Below, one piece after another: positions 54,533 through 63,482 of a stretch of 64,000 nt of DNA. The notes beneath the pieces were generated by a model that ran no database searches, was not told the origin of the DNA, and saw nothing but the letters and a program-made list of their open reading frames with translations. A program made the position numbers and the translations under genes. The stretch is from an uncultured Gammaproteobacteria bacterium (GTDB lineage: Bacteria; Pseudomonadota; Gammaproteobacteria; Pseudomonadales; Pseudohongiellaceae), in contig CAJWVZ010000011.1 in assembly GCA_913048385.1 (NCBI GenBank), positions 1 through 64,000 of the forward strand. The letters run 5' to 3'. The stretch's first letter is position 1, and each line of letters starts with the position of its first letter.

Positions 54533-55867
54533 ATGCCAATTTACAAAACCGGAGTTGGATTTTTAGTTTTCGCCACTCTTATCAATTCAGTCTTTGGACA
54601 AACGGCTGCTCCTGAACAAGGCATCGTCCCAATTAGCGAAAATATACAAAACATATTTCAAGTAATGTACCAAAATAAAAGTGTTCAATGGGCTTTGGAG
54701 CAAATAGAACTCAGAGAACCGAGCGCCTTAGAAGAACAGTACAGAATGACCGAAATTCCAGCCCCCCCGTTCAAGGAAGATGTCAGAGCGGCTTATTTCT
54801 TGGAGCAGTTAAAAATACGCGGCCTGTCAGACTCTTATATTGATAGCGAGGGAAATGTCATTGGAGTGAGGGCAGGCGAATCCCCGGGTGCCGAGCCCCC
54901 CTTGTTGATTGCGGCCCATCTCGACACGGTTTTCCCAGAAGGAACAGACACAACGGTCCGGATACGCGATGGCCGTTATTATGCTCCGGGGATCGGAGAT
55001 GACACGCGCGGGCTTGCTGCTATTTTGACCATCGTAGATGTTCTTAACGACAGTGGAATCAAAACCGTGAGAGACATCATATTCGCTGGCAATGTTGGGG
55101 AAGAAGGCCGCGGTGACCTCCGCGGAATCAAGCAAATTTTTAAAGACCATCCCAACATAGGTGCTTTCTTATCTATTGATGGAGTTCGATTAAATCGAAT
55201 CACCACTGGCGGCACTGGCAGTCGACGCTTTGAATTTCAATTTAACGGACCCGGCGGACATTCTTTTGGAGCATTTGGGATAGCCAGCGCAATACATGCC
55301 ATGGGGCGTGCAATTGCTAAAATTAGCGAAATTAGAACACCTCGCTTTCCGAAGACCACATTTACCGTCGGAACAGTTGAAGGAGGAACATCGGTAAACT
55401 CGATTGCAGCTAACGCCAGCTTTGCTATCGACATGAGATCCAACGATAGTGAACAATTAGCCGCGTTGGAGCGCAAAGCGAAAGCCGTTGCCCTAGAGGC
55501 AGTATCCGAGGAAAACGCAAGGTGGCCGGATGGAAACATCACGGTTGAATTTGTACTGATTGGTGACAGGCCCGCTGGGGGGACTGATGCAAGCGAACCG
55601 CTGGTTCAAGTTGCTGCGATGGCTATCGGTGCGACCGGACTGAAACTAAGAGGTCTGAGCACCTCCAGCACGGACTCAAATATACCCATGTCTCTAGGCA
55701 TCCCTGCCATTACAATCGCCGGAGGTGGCAATGGTGGCGGTGCCCATTCGCCCGGAGAATGGTTCGTTCCAACGGAATCGCATAAGGGGCCACAAACCTC
55801 CCTTCTTATCGCACTGGGCATGGCAGGATTGGTTAATGAAACGTTGCCCTTGCTGCAACTACGGTAA
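54533..55867 (+). CDS. Exported M20-family metallopeptidase
   Basis: Di-zinc carboxypeptidase/aminoacylase-type hydrolase. A signal peptide covers residues 1–23 (ending VFGQ). Metal and catalytic motifs are AAHLDTVFPEG (His, Asp), GIGDDTRGLAAI (bridging Asp), GEEGRGDL (Glu pair), FNGPGGHSFGAFG (dimerisation domain start) and GGGGNGG... C-terminal AHSPGEW (last His; residues AGGGNGGGAHSPGEW). At 444 residues it resembles peptidase T/PepV-like exported members. Good ribosome site GAAGGGG. Confidence 0.88.
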   Translation: MPIYKTGVGFLVFATLINSVFGQTAAPEQGIVPISENIQNIFQVMYQNKSVQWALEQIELREPSALEEQYRMTEIPAPPFKEDVRAAYFLEQLKIRGLSDSYIDSEGNVIGVRAGESPGAEPPLLIAAHLDTVFPEGTDTTVRIRDGRYYAPGIGDDTRGLAAILTIVDVLNDSGIKTVRDIIFAGNVGEEGRGDLRGIKQIFKDHPNIGAFLSIDGVRLNRITTGGTGSRRFEFQFNGPGGHSFGAFGIASAIHAMGRAIAKISEIRTPRFPKTTFTVGTVEGGTSVNSIAANASFAIDMRSNDSEQLAALERKAKAVALEAVSEENARWPDGNITVEFVLIGDRPAGGTDASEPLVQVAAMAIGATGLKLRGLSTSSTDSNIPMSLGIPAITIAGGGNGGGAHSPGEWFVPTESHKGPQTSLLIALGMAGLVNETLPLLQLR

Positions 55868-55903
55868 TTAACATTAACTATGATATTTTAAATATTGATA
55901 TAT

Positions 55904-56686
55904 ATGATTAAAATGAGAAATAAATATAAGATTAGTTTTTTTGAAATAGAAATAAATTGGTTGATCGCAGTTTGTGTTTTGCTCACGAGTGCCGGATTGG
56001 CGCGTCTTGGATTATGGCAACTTGAAAGGGCTGGCGACAAATACGAGCAACGACGGTTACTCGAGGCGGAATCAAGTCAAAATGCTGAACCGATTGAATC
56101 AATTCCACTCGGTCACCTTCACAGAGCTAATCCGGATATACAGAACCGACATGTATTGCTTCGTGGCAAATACATCAACGACAGAACTATCCTACTGCCC
56201 GGAGAGTTCTTTGACGGTCAAATAGGTTATGGAGTTGTCACGCCCCTCCGCCTCGCGAGCGACAACAAAGTTGTTTTAGTTAATCGAGGCTGGACTACTG
56301 GGATACTGCCCCCCGACACCCCGCCTCGGCTATCGCCCTTTACTGACAATACCACTATAACTGCGCAGATTTACGTCCCGCCCGAAAACGCGCGAGTGAT
56401 TCCTAGCGACATAGATCCCAATTCTTGGCCAGTCCGCCTTCGAACGCTTGAAATTGGGCTGATAGAACAGCTTTTAGGAGAAGAGGTCTTTCCTTTTGAG
56501 CTTCGTATAACTAATGAACAACAAGGGACGCTTATACGGCATTGGCCTGCGGTGAACCCAGATGTGGACCAAAACCTGTCATACGCCGTTCAGTGGTTTG
56601 CGTTTGCACTAATCGTACTGCTAGCGAGCATTTTTTCAAGCAGTAACCTCTGGGCCCTGTTAAAGGGCCCTTCCAGAGGAAGTTAA
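55904..56686 (+). CDS. SURF1 family protein (cytochrome oxidase assembly)
   Basis: SURF1/Shy1 protein, which helps build haem-a copper oxidases. Two membrane helices, at about residues 17–37 and 234–254 (WFAFALIVLLASIF), flank a periplasmic domain. Motifs are LGLWQLERAGDK (about 39–50), RHVLLRGKY, VVTPLRLASDNKVVLVNRGW and the C-terminal YAVQWFAFALI. The start is uncertain: ATG 55904 is used here, but TTG 55895 or ATG 55913 are possible. It stands apart from cox genes and next to a copper oxygenase-like gene. Confidence 0.88.
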   Translation: MIKMRNKYKISFFEIEINWLIAVCVLLTSAGLARLGLWQLERAGDKYEQRRLLEAESSQNAEPIESIPLGHLHRANPDIQNRHVLLRGKYINDRTILLPGEFFDGQIGYGVVTPLRLASDNKVVLVNRGWTTGILPPDTPPRLSPFTDNTTITAQIYVPPENARVIPSDIDPNSWPVRLRTLEIGLIEQLLGEEVFPFELRITNEQQGTLIRHWPAVNPDVDQNLSYAVQWFAFALIVLLASIFSSSNLWALLKGPSRGS

Positions 56687-56838
56687 CTCATCGAAAACCG
56701 TTTTTTTTTACAAAAAAAGTGTTAACATCAGCCGATAATAAAAACAGAGATAGGCCTAAGAGACGAAAAGGCGAGAACGTTCCGAAATTGGCCGCAAATA
56801 ATGTGCGGACAAATTTTAAACCAAAGGAGATCACGGAC

Positions 56839-58269
56839 ATGCGACCAACTATCGCAAAAATACTAACCAGCAGCTTCGCGTTACTAGCACCCATCGTGGT
56901 CACTTCTCAGGCGCTGGCACAGCAAGATGAAGTGACTTTTCATAAAGACATCGAACCGATACTCCAGCGCAGCTGTCAAAACTGTCACAGAGTCGGCGGT
57001 GCAGGCCCTATGCCTCTGATCACCTACGAGCAAGTAGCTCCATTTGCTGGCTTGATTGAGTACAAAACTGGCTTACGGGATCGCGCTGGCGCCATGCCTC
57101 CATGGTATATGGAGAAAAACATTGGTATTCAGGATTACAAGGATGATCCTTCGCTTAGTGATGAAGAACTCGCCGCGATTTCAGCTTGGGCCCGAAATGG
57201 AACTCCACAGGGTAATGTTGCAGATGCGCCGGAAGCGCTATCATTCGATGACTCCACAAAATGGAAAGCAGGCGAGCCAGACCTAGTTGTTGTGATGAAT
57301 GACGTTACAAAACTTGCTGGCACCCCTGATTGGTGGGGCGAGATCGACTACATGCCGATTGGACTAGAAGAGGATCGGTATGTAAAGTCGGTCGAAGTTG
57401 TTGAAGTCAACGATGTTGATACCAGCGCTGCAGCAGGTACCGTGGGCGGACGTTATATATTCCACCACATGATCTGGGGAACCGCGCAGCTTGACGAGAA
57501 TGGCGAAAGGCAAGGGTTCTCAATTCCATGGCCAGTGCATGAAGTGGGCCGCAATGCCGATATCTTCGACGAGGACGCGGGCCGTTTATTGAAGGCTGGA
57601 ACGGCTATTGTCTCTGATTCAGTTCACTTACATTCAAACGGACGAGATACGACCGGCCACATGGAAGTTGGTTTTAGATTCCATCCTAAAGGATATGAGC
57701 CGAAATATAAGCCGTCTTTCATTGGCCTCGGGAATGGCGTCGATATTAGCATCACTGGCAACCAGAAAGATCAGGAGCTCCATGCTTACACGGTGCTTCA
57801 ACAGCATACAAAGGTAGTGACTTTTGAACCTCATTTGCACGCTCCTGGCGAGAGAATGTGTTTGGAAGCGATTTGGGGATATACCGTAGAGACCCTCTCA
57901 TGTGTAGGATATGACCACAACTGGGTCAGGGGTTATCCTTACGCAGACGATGCTGCTCCGATTCTGCCCAAAGGTACAATCCTGCACATCGTCGGATATA
58001 TGAATAATACCGATTCTAATCCTAATGTCCCAGACCCTCGCAATTGGCAGGGTTCTGGAAATAGGTCAGTCACGAACATGTTTATAGACCTAGGCATAAG
58101 AGTTGAACTCACTGACGAGCAATTCGCAGAGGCGATGGAAGAAAGGCGCCAAGTTTTGAATTTAGGGCCTAATGATCACGTGATCGGCTGTCCTCTATGT
58201 CTCGCGCCTCTCGTAGCCCCGGTGGCAGAGCAGAGGGAGCTTGATGGGGACGAGGTAGCAGCGAACTAA
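56839..58269 (+). CDS. Exported haem-c / copper type II monooxygenase-like protein
   Basis: 476 residues from ATG 56839 (AAGGAG upstream; the frame is open 40 codons further). After a signal peptide (1–27, ending ALA) comes one haem site CQNCH (46–50) with a mono-haem cytochrome fold to about residue 120. The rest resembles ascorbate-dependent copper monooxygenases (PHM/DBH): HHM at 209–211, HLH at 263–265, PHLH at 331–334 and a late Met (M414) in place of the copper ligands, with YDHNW and LPKGT segments typical of the bacterial family. A C-terminal CPLC (451–454) could bind metal. The haem may feed electrons to copper. Substrate unknown. Confidence 0.8.
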   Translation: MRPTIAKILTSSFALLAPIVVTSQALAQQDEVTFHKDIEPILQRSCQNCHRVGGAGPMPLITYEQVAPFAGLIEYKTGLRDRAGAMPPWYMEKNIGIQDYKDDPSLSDEELAAISAWARNGTPQGNVADAPEALSFDDSTKWKAGEPDLVVVMNDVTKLAGTPDWWGEIDYMPIGLEEDRYVKSVEVVEVNDVDTSAAAGTVGGRYIFHHMIWGTAQLDENGERQGFSIPWPVHEVGRNADIFDEDAGRLLKAGTAIVSDSVHLHSNGRDTTGHMEVGFRFHPKGYEPKYKPSFIGLGNGVDISITGNQKDQELHAYTVLQQHTKVVTFEPHLHAPGERMCLEAIWGYTVETLSCVGYDHNWVRGYPYADDAAPILPKGTILHIVGYMNNTDSNPNVPDPRNWQGSGNRSVTNMFIDLGIRVELTDEQFAEAMEERRQVLNLGPNDHVIGCPLCLAPLVAPVAEQRELDGDEVAAN

Positions 58270-58296
58270 ACTCACAAGATCAAACGGTATATCAAA

Positions 58297-59262
58297 ATGA
58301 AAAGTACGTATAACCCGATAATCAGCGTGGGTCGACCCGCGCTGATTTTTTTTATTGCATCGATGTTATCTGTCTTGAGTCTTGCACAGACGACCTATCA
58401 AAAGGGTCGCCACGTCGAACCCGCTTACGAAGGATGGCGACCCAATCCAGACGGCTCGTTTAGCTTCATGTTCGGCTACATGAACGAAAACTGGCTTGAA
58501 GAGCCATACGTTCCAGTTGGCGAAGATAACTCCTTCAGCCCTGGCGAAAAAGATCAGGGGCAACCCACGAAGTTCCTCCCCCGACGTAATCGATTTACAT
58601 TCGAGGTTACGGTACCCTCGGACTGGGGCGATCGAGAGTTGGTATGGACTCTGAAAGTCAATGGGGTTGAGCGCAAAGCTTATGCCACATTGAAGGACGA
58701 CTATCTTGTCGACAACATGGTAATTGCTTCAGAGACAGGGTCTTTAGGCGCCGGAACAAGTAGCCCGGAGTCTCGGGCGAATACCCCACCAATTGTTACA
58801 GTTTTAGGGGATGAAATCCGAACCGCTAAAGTTGGCGAACCGATTATTCTTGAAACAAGTGTCAATGACGACGGAATTCCAACGAGTTGTCCGCGCGGAG
58901 TAAGTATAACCGGTGGATGCACGGGTGGGGCGCCCACCGAGGGCTTCCTAAAAGCGAGAATGATGCGCCCTCCCACTCGAATTACTGTAGGAAAGACCAA
59001 CGGGTTATTCCTGTCATGGAATATATACAGGGGTGAAGGTAATGTGATCATAGACCCTCCCTTACCGAAGCCTTGGGAAGACACGAGAACCTCAGCTAAC
59101 TCTCCGTGGGGTGCTCTTTGGCTTCCACCGGAGATACCTGAAGACGGGATCTATGAAGTCACCGCTACTTTCGACAAGCCCGGAACGTATACACTCTGGG
59201 CCAGAGCTGACGACGGAGGCTTATACCACGATGACTACATCACCGTTAACGTGACAGAGTAG
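58297..59262 (+). CDS. Exported Ig-like/PKD-like protein, partner of the copper monooxygenase
   Basis: 321 residues with a signal peptide (1–31, ending SLA). Two parts are visible: an N-terminal region (40–130) with WRPNPDGSFSFMFGYMNEN, and a C-terminal beta-rich domain with GTYTLWARADDGGLYHDDY. A Cys pair lies at TSCPRGVSITGGC. Starts 27 bases after the oxygenase, same strand, so probably co-transcribed. No catalytic motif recognised; could be a binding or scaffold protein. Confidence 0.65.
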   Translation: MKSTYNPIISVGRPALIFFIASMLSVLSLAQTTYQKGRHVEPAYEGWRPNPDGSFSFMFGYMNENWLEEPYVPVGEDNSFSPGEKDQGQPTKFLPRRNRFTFEVTVPSDWGDRELVWTLKVNGVERKAYATLKDDYLVDNMVIASETGSLGAGTSSPESRANTPPIVTVLGDEIRTAKVGEPIILETSVNDDGIPTSCPRGVSITGGCTGGAPTEGFLKARMMRPPTRITVGKTNGLFLSWNIYRGEGNVIIDPPLPKPWEDTRTSANSPWGALWLPPEIPEDGIYEVTATFDKPGTYTLWARADDGGLYHDDYITVNVTE

Positions 59263-59286
59263 TGAAGCAAGATGATTTTAAAGCGG

Positions 59287-59853
59287 TTAATCTGGATTAT
59301 CCTCTTTTAGCCTAATCGTAAACGGGGGATCTATAACGGGAGGTTCTCTATCGATGATAATCTTGGTCCGAGGCGGCGTCACGAATCGAGTGTTTTCATC
59401 CTCCCCGTTCCTGCTTCTCAACGCCATTTCTACCGATTCTCTTATCACACTTGGCCGCTCCGCTCCTGCACCAAATGAGAAACTAAAACTCCCTCGAATT
59501 AAACGGTCATTTGGCTCAAGGATTGCCCATTCCGCCGTGTAATAATTAGACGCCCTCAAACCGGGTAACGACCAGTTAAAATCATCACCCTTTCTCGGAC
59601 TGTACCTGAAATTGAAATCGACCCACTCATGGCTTTCATCACGCAGAATCAGCTTCACAAGATGCACGTCTTTCGGAAAAATAAGACCCAATTCATGAGG
59701 TGCATCGACCAATATAGAATCATCAACAGGTGATGTTTTTGTTCTCGCCACAATTTCATTAAAATCGAATAATTGCTGAGGATACCTAGCTAATGGAATC
59801 TGCGCGCTAGCAACACTACCCGCCAGAAAAATAATACCAACCAGACCGATCAT
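59287..59853 (-). CDS. CopC-fold exported protein lacking copper ligands
   Basis: 188 residues from ATG 59853, with a signal peptide (1–19, ending VASA). The frame is open another 58 codons upstream, but the residues there look non-coding. The core, DAPHELGLIFPKDVHLVKLIL ... SNYYTAEWAILEPNDRLIRG and SFSFSFG, aligns with the CopC domain and with the second copy at 60.9 kb. The mature N terminus is QIPLARY, without the N-terminal His of CopC; the D-x-H of the second ligand loop is NDRL. So it probably does not bind Cu(II) in the CopC way. The tail is a charged, Arg/Pro-rich extension. Confidence 0.65.
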   Translation of the reverse strand: MIGLVGIIFLAGSVASAQIPLARYPQQLFDFNEIVARTKTSPVDDSILVDAPHELGLIFPKDVHLVKLILRDESHEWVDFNFRYSPRKGDDFNWSLPGLRASNYYTAEWAILEPNDRLIRGSFSFSFGAGAERPSVIRESVEMALRSRNGEDENTRFVTPPRTKIIIDREPPVIDPPFTIRLKEDNPD

Positions 59854-59880
59854 CGAATGTTTCAGATTGCTATAATAAGA

Positions 59881-59898
59881 TTGACAAATGCTCGTCAA
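59881..59898 (-). promoter_or_regulatory. Inverted repeat and promoter-like region upstream of the CopC-fold gene
   Basis: TTGAC (59881–59885) and GTCAA (59894–59898) form an inverted repeat with eight bases between. On the minus strand this offers a TTGACG -35-like element followed by a TATTAT about 15 bases on. It supports a transcription start just before ATG 59853. Confidence 0.35.
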
Positions 59899-60037
59899 TT
59901 GCTGATTTGAATAAGTTTCGACATTCACGATCTTGCCACATCTCCAAAAGGTCACGACTATGCTTGAAGCTATAGTTTTCGAAGCAAGTGTAGCAGAATT
60001 AACAAATGCCCTAAACATACTCAGCACAATTTAAGGA

Positions 60038-60844
60038 ATGAAAACAGACATGACCGACGACCAGATGAATACCATCCTAACCAGGCTCGAGGACTCTGAT
60101 GAAAACATTACCGAGTTCGGACCTAGCTGGTCTCAAGGTCGTGCCGCTTTTGGAGGTTTAGTAGGAGCATTCGCATCTCTGAGTATGCGTAAGCTGATAA
60201 AGGAACAAAAGCCGATACGATCATTCATGGCATCGTTTATAGCTCCGACTCCCGCAGGCCCGATAAAAACGAAGGCATACATCCAACGCGAAGGAAAAAG
60301 TGTCACTCAGTGCAGTTCTTCCGTGTTTTCAAAAGAAGGGAACCTGTGCTTGCAAGCCATGGGGGTCTTTGGAAGCTCAAGAGAAACATTAAACGTCCAA
60401 CCTCATAATGACTTTAACCCAATTCCGAGAAATGATGGAATACGTTTTTCTGAAGCAAAGCGGTTTCCACAGTTCCTAGAAAACTACGATGGCTGCTGGG
60501 TTGGACCTGGTATACCTGGCAGCGGAGCCAGCGAGACGTTAACGATGTGGGTCAAGCACAGATGTAATATGTCAGAATATCCCGCTGAGAGTATCTTGGC
60601 TATTGCTGATATGCCACCGCCAGTCCTACTCTCCCACTTCAAAGACCGGACTGTTCCTGCCAGTTCAGTAACATGGTCGGTGGAATTTTTGATCGAACCT
60701 GACAGCTTCGCCCACGATTGGTTTTATTTAGAGTTTAAAATGGATGGAGCAAAAGATGGATACACACAACAATCTGGACGAATTTTCACTGAAGATGGTG
60801 AGCTTTGCGCATTAACCCGCCAGTGTATGGTGTATTTTGGGTAA
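60038..60844 (+). CDS. Thioesterase family protein (double hotdog)
   Basis: 268 residues resembling TesB-like acyl-CoA thioesterases. The N-terminal hotdog has WSQGRAAFGGLVGAFASLSM (about 30–49) and SFMASFIAPTPAGPI (about 62–76); the second half has PASSVTWSVEFLIEP (about 208–222). A full catalytic Asp/Gln set cannot be verified by eye. ATG 60038 or ATG 60050 could be the start. No clear link to neighbours. Confidence 0.75.
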   Translation: MKTDMTDDQMNTILTRLEDSDENITEFGPSWSQGRAAFGGLVGAFASLSMRKLIKEQKPIRSFMASFIAPTPAGPIKTKAYIQREGKSVTQCSSSVFSKEGNLCLQAMGVFGSSRETLNVQPHNDFNPIPRNDGIRFSEAKRFPQFLENYDGCWVGPGIPGSGASETLTMWVKHRCNMSEYPAESILAIADMPPPVLLSHFKDRTVPASSVTWSVEFLIEPDSFAHDWFYLEFKMDGAKDGYTQQSGRIFTEDGELCALTRQCMVYFG

Positions 60845-60903
60845 TCGCGACACAAACTCAAAGATAATTTCATCCTACGAAATCAATTTGGTAGACTAAG
60901 AAG

Positions 60904-61410
60904 ATGATTGATGAAATACCAAAACATTCTAAAGTGGTTCTGAAAATATTTACATTGTTAAGCTTTGTACTTGGCTTTTCATTAATGTCCAATTTAAGCG
61001 CGCAGCATAGTCATGGGGTGCTTACTCCTGGCGTTACTTTTCCAAAAAACGATTCTGTTCTAAATGCCCCTCCGCAAATGATTACGATGAGCTTTAGAGT
61101 GGATGTGAAATTACTGAAGCTTGCATTGTATAGCGCTGAAGACCAATGGATTGATATCGGATTCACCTATCTTCCTAATCGCCTTAGCCACAGTTTTGTC
61201 TATCCCTTGCATGGTTCCCTACCCCCATCTAAATACTACACAGCACGCTGGTCCGTCACGGACGGAAGAGGTAGGCTTTTAAACGGTGAGTTTAATTTCT
61301 CATTTGGTGATGAGGCCATCCCTCCCTCTGAGACGATTTCGATGCGAGTAAGCGATCTTAAGGAGGTCTTACCAAGCACTGGTTCTTATCGCCGAGATTC
61401 ATTAGATTAA
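60904..61410 (+). CDS. CopC-fold exported protein
   Basis: 168 residues with a signal peptide (about 10–33, ending NLSA). The mature start QHSHGVLTPG keeps two His near the N terminus. The core SVLNAPPQMITMSFRVDVKL, PSKYYTARWSVTDGRGRLLNG and EFNFSFGDEA aligns with CopC. The second-ligand loop reads TDGRG where CopC has D-x-H, so the classical Cu(II) triad is incomplete. It is a paralogue of the protein at 59.3 kb on the other strand, and a CopD gene lies 2 kb away. Confidence 0.78.
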   Translation: MIDEIPKHSKVVLKIFTLLSFVLGFSLMSNLSAQHSHGVLTPGVTFPKNDSVLNAPPQMITMSFRVDVKLLKLALYSAEDQWIDIGFTYLPNRLSHSFVYPLHGSLPPSKYYTARWSVTDGRGRLLNGEFNFSFGDEAIPPSETISMRVSDLKEVLPSTGSYRRDSLD

Positions 61411-61426
61411 TTTTGCTAAAACCGTA

Positions 61427-62164
61427 TTATTCAAATTTAAACCCCTGCTTTATCAAGTAATCTTTCATGTGAGGCCTTGATTTTTCGCCAAGCAATTTCG
61501 AGACTTGTTTACTCCATGAGATTCCGTGCCCACCACCCATTCTTTGCTTATAGTACTCTTCGATTTTCTTATCATATTCTCTTACTTCTTCTTTGTTACC
61601 CCTTTCATTGTAGGTTTCGTCTTTTATTATCACGGATAAAGGCAACCTCGGCTTTATTTCTGGATTTTGATCCGGGTACCCAAGACAGAGTCCAAAAACG
61701 GGGTAAACTCCTTGAGGCAAATCGAGCAACTCCGTAACCCGCTGAGGATCATTTCTTATCCCTCCAATATAACAGATGCCCAGTCCCTCTGACTCCGCAG
61801 CAATTACTAAATTTTGCGCCAACAACGCAACGTCAACGGTCGCAATAATAAACTGTTCAGTATATTGGCCTTCAAACGCAAAACCATTTTCAATACAGTA
61901 GTTTCCAGCCCTTTTTAAATCTGCACACATAACTAAAAATTCTGCAGCGGTGTTCACATAACCTTGGTTCCCCGCGCTCTCCGCGAGCAACGCTCTCGTC
62001 TCAGGAGATTTTACTCTAACAATCGTTGTCCCCTGCAAAAAACTTGAAGTAGCCGCGGACTGTGCAGCAAGAAACAACTCATCAAGTAATTCAGAAGAAA
62101 TAGGTTCTGTGGTAAATTTACGAATACTTCTATGCTTTTTTAAAAGTTCTATCGTTGGATTCAT
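61427..62164 (-). CDS. NfsA-like FMN nitroreductase
   Basis: Flavin-dependent NADPH oxidoreductase. The N terminus IELLKKHRSIRKFTTEPISSELL and FMN-binding AATSSFLQGTT match the family. NADPH/FMN features are seen in GLGICYIGGIRNDPQRV and VYPVFGLCLGYPDQNPEIKPRLP (shown as two stretches). At 245 residues it is NfsA length. It converges on the second CopC-fold gene, 16 bases apart. Physiological substrate unknown. Confidence 0.9.
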   Translation of the reverse strand: MNPTIELLKKHRSIRKFTTEPISSELLDELFLAAQSAATSSFLQGTTIVRVKSPETRALLAESAGNQGYVNTAAEFLVMCADLKRAGNYCIENGFAFEGQYTEQFIIATVDVALLAQNLVIAAESEGLGICYIGGIRNDPQRVTELLDLPQGVYPVFGLCLGYPDQNPEIKPRLPLSVIIKDETYNERGNKEEVREYDKKIEEYYKQRMGGGHGISWSKQVSKLLGEKSRPHMKDYLIKQGFKFE

Positions 62165-62216
62165 GATATTAATTACCTTAATTAGAATATCGAATGCGAG
62201 AGCGCTAGTTTAGCTT

Positions 62217-63356
62217 CTACTCTTTGCCGCCTTTTACCGATAATATATGTTTCACGAATAAGGGAACCACCTCATTCATAATGTTTGATTCAGCGTTAAT
62301 CATTAAGACCATGCCAATGTTCTCTTTTGGGATAAGGGCCATTTCTGACCTAAACCCCCTTACTCCACCTCCATGATGTATTACCCTCGTACCGAACATG
62401 TCGAAAACACGCCAACCAGTGCCATAATACGCACTTTCCATACCCTCCCATCTATTAAAATAATTCCTGGTGGAAGACTCAACAACCGGAACATGAATTT
62501 CCTCTAACATTGCTCGCGACAATACCTCAGGGAAAGCACCTAAATGGGCCCTCACCCAAACTCCCATATCATTTATTGTGGCATTGACACCAGCAGCGGC
62601 TGCAACTGAGTAGTAGGCTGAATTAGTACTCGTGGTACGCCACGTGCCTTGAACTAACCGGTGTGGCCGAGAGACATTGTCTCCATCGAGGAAGGCCTCA
62701 AGCCCAACCGAAGAACCTCGCATTCCAAGCGGCTCAAATATATTGCCCCGAAGAAAATTTGAATATGGCATAGTGCTTGTCGTTTCTACAATATCTTGTA
62801 AAAGAGAGAAGACCACATTCTGGTATCCATAACAAACGCCAGGCTTGCATACCGCTGGAATCTGATGAACTTTCATCTTTATATTTTCAAAACGCAAACC
62901 GTCATCTAGAAGATTTGAGTACGCATGAGGCATCAGTCCAGTCGATTGCGAGGCGACATGTCTCACAGTGATTTTATTATGCGAATATCCGTTACCTAGG
63001 CGCATCCCAGGGAAAAAACTCTCAACAGTGCGGTCTAAATCCAACAGAGATTCTTCGACTAACATTCCTATCGCAGTTCCCGCAAATGTTTTCGACATAG
63101 ATGCAATTCTAAATACGGTATCATCATTGACCAAATCCTGAAGCTCAACATCGCGAACCCCCCAGGTGTATGTCCTCACCACTTCATCTTTCGCAACTAT
63201 TGTGAGTGCCGCGCCGGGAATATCATTTTCTTCCAACAAGGCCTCGATAGATCTGATGTACGGGCTCATACTGGCAACGTTATAAGAGCCACCAAAACTT
63301 TGAGAAAAATTCAAAAACACGATGACTAATAACAAAAGAGATAGTTTGCTCTGCAA
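62217..63356 (-). CDS. Exported class-C beta-lactamase-fold serine hydrolase
   Basis: 379 residues with a signal peptide (1–22, ending SFGG). Active-site motifs are SMSK (S-x2-K, about residues 86–89), YQN (Y-x-N, in YGYQNVVF) and HHGGG (the KTG equivalent, near 331–335). It resembles esterase EstB/penicillin-binding-like proteins more than true AmpC. The start is TTG 63356, AGGA upstream. Substrate unknown. Confidence 0.88.
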   Translation of the reverse strand: MQSKLSLLLLVIVFLNFSQSFGGSYNVASMSPYIRSIEALLEENDIPGAALTIVAKDEVVRTYTWGVRDVELQDLVNDDTVFRIASMSKTFAGTAIGMLVEESLLDLDRTVESFFPGMRLGNGYSHNKITVRHVASQSTGLMPHAYSNLLDDGLRFENIKMKVHQIPAVCKPGVCYGYQNVVFSLLQDIVETTSTMPYSNFLRGNIFEPLGMRGSSVGLEAFLDGDNVSRPHRLVQGTWRTTSTNSAYYSVAAAAGVNATINDMGVWVRAHLGAFPEVLSRAMLEEIHVPVVESSTRNYFNRWEGMESAYYGTGWRVFDMFGTRVIHHGGGVRGFRSEMALIPKENIGMVLMINAESNIMNEVVPLFVKHILSVKGGKE

Positions 63357-63482
63357 AACTATAAATCCTATCTAAAATTTTATGTAACCAGGGCACAAAC
63401 GTATCAGGCTCCCAAAACAGGCTGATGACTTTGTTATTCAAATATCGATCATATTGTTGTATCGGCCAAAAAATTACAGGAT

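Noticed and set aside
56651-56669. GGGCCC repeat near the SURF1 stop as a terminator
   Set aside because: It lies inside the coding region and has no T-run directly after it.
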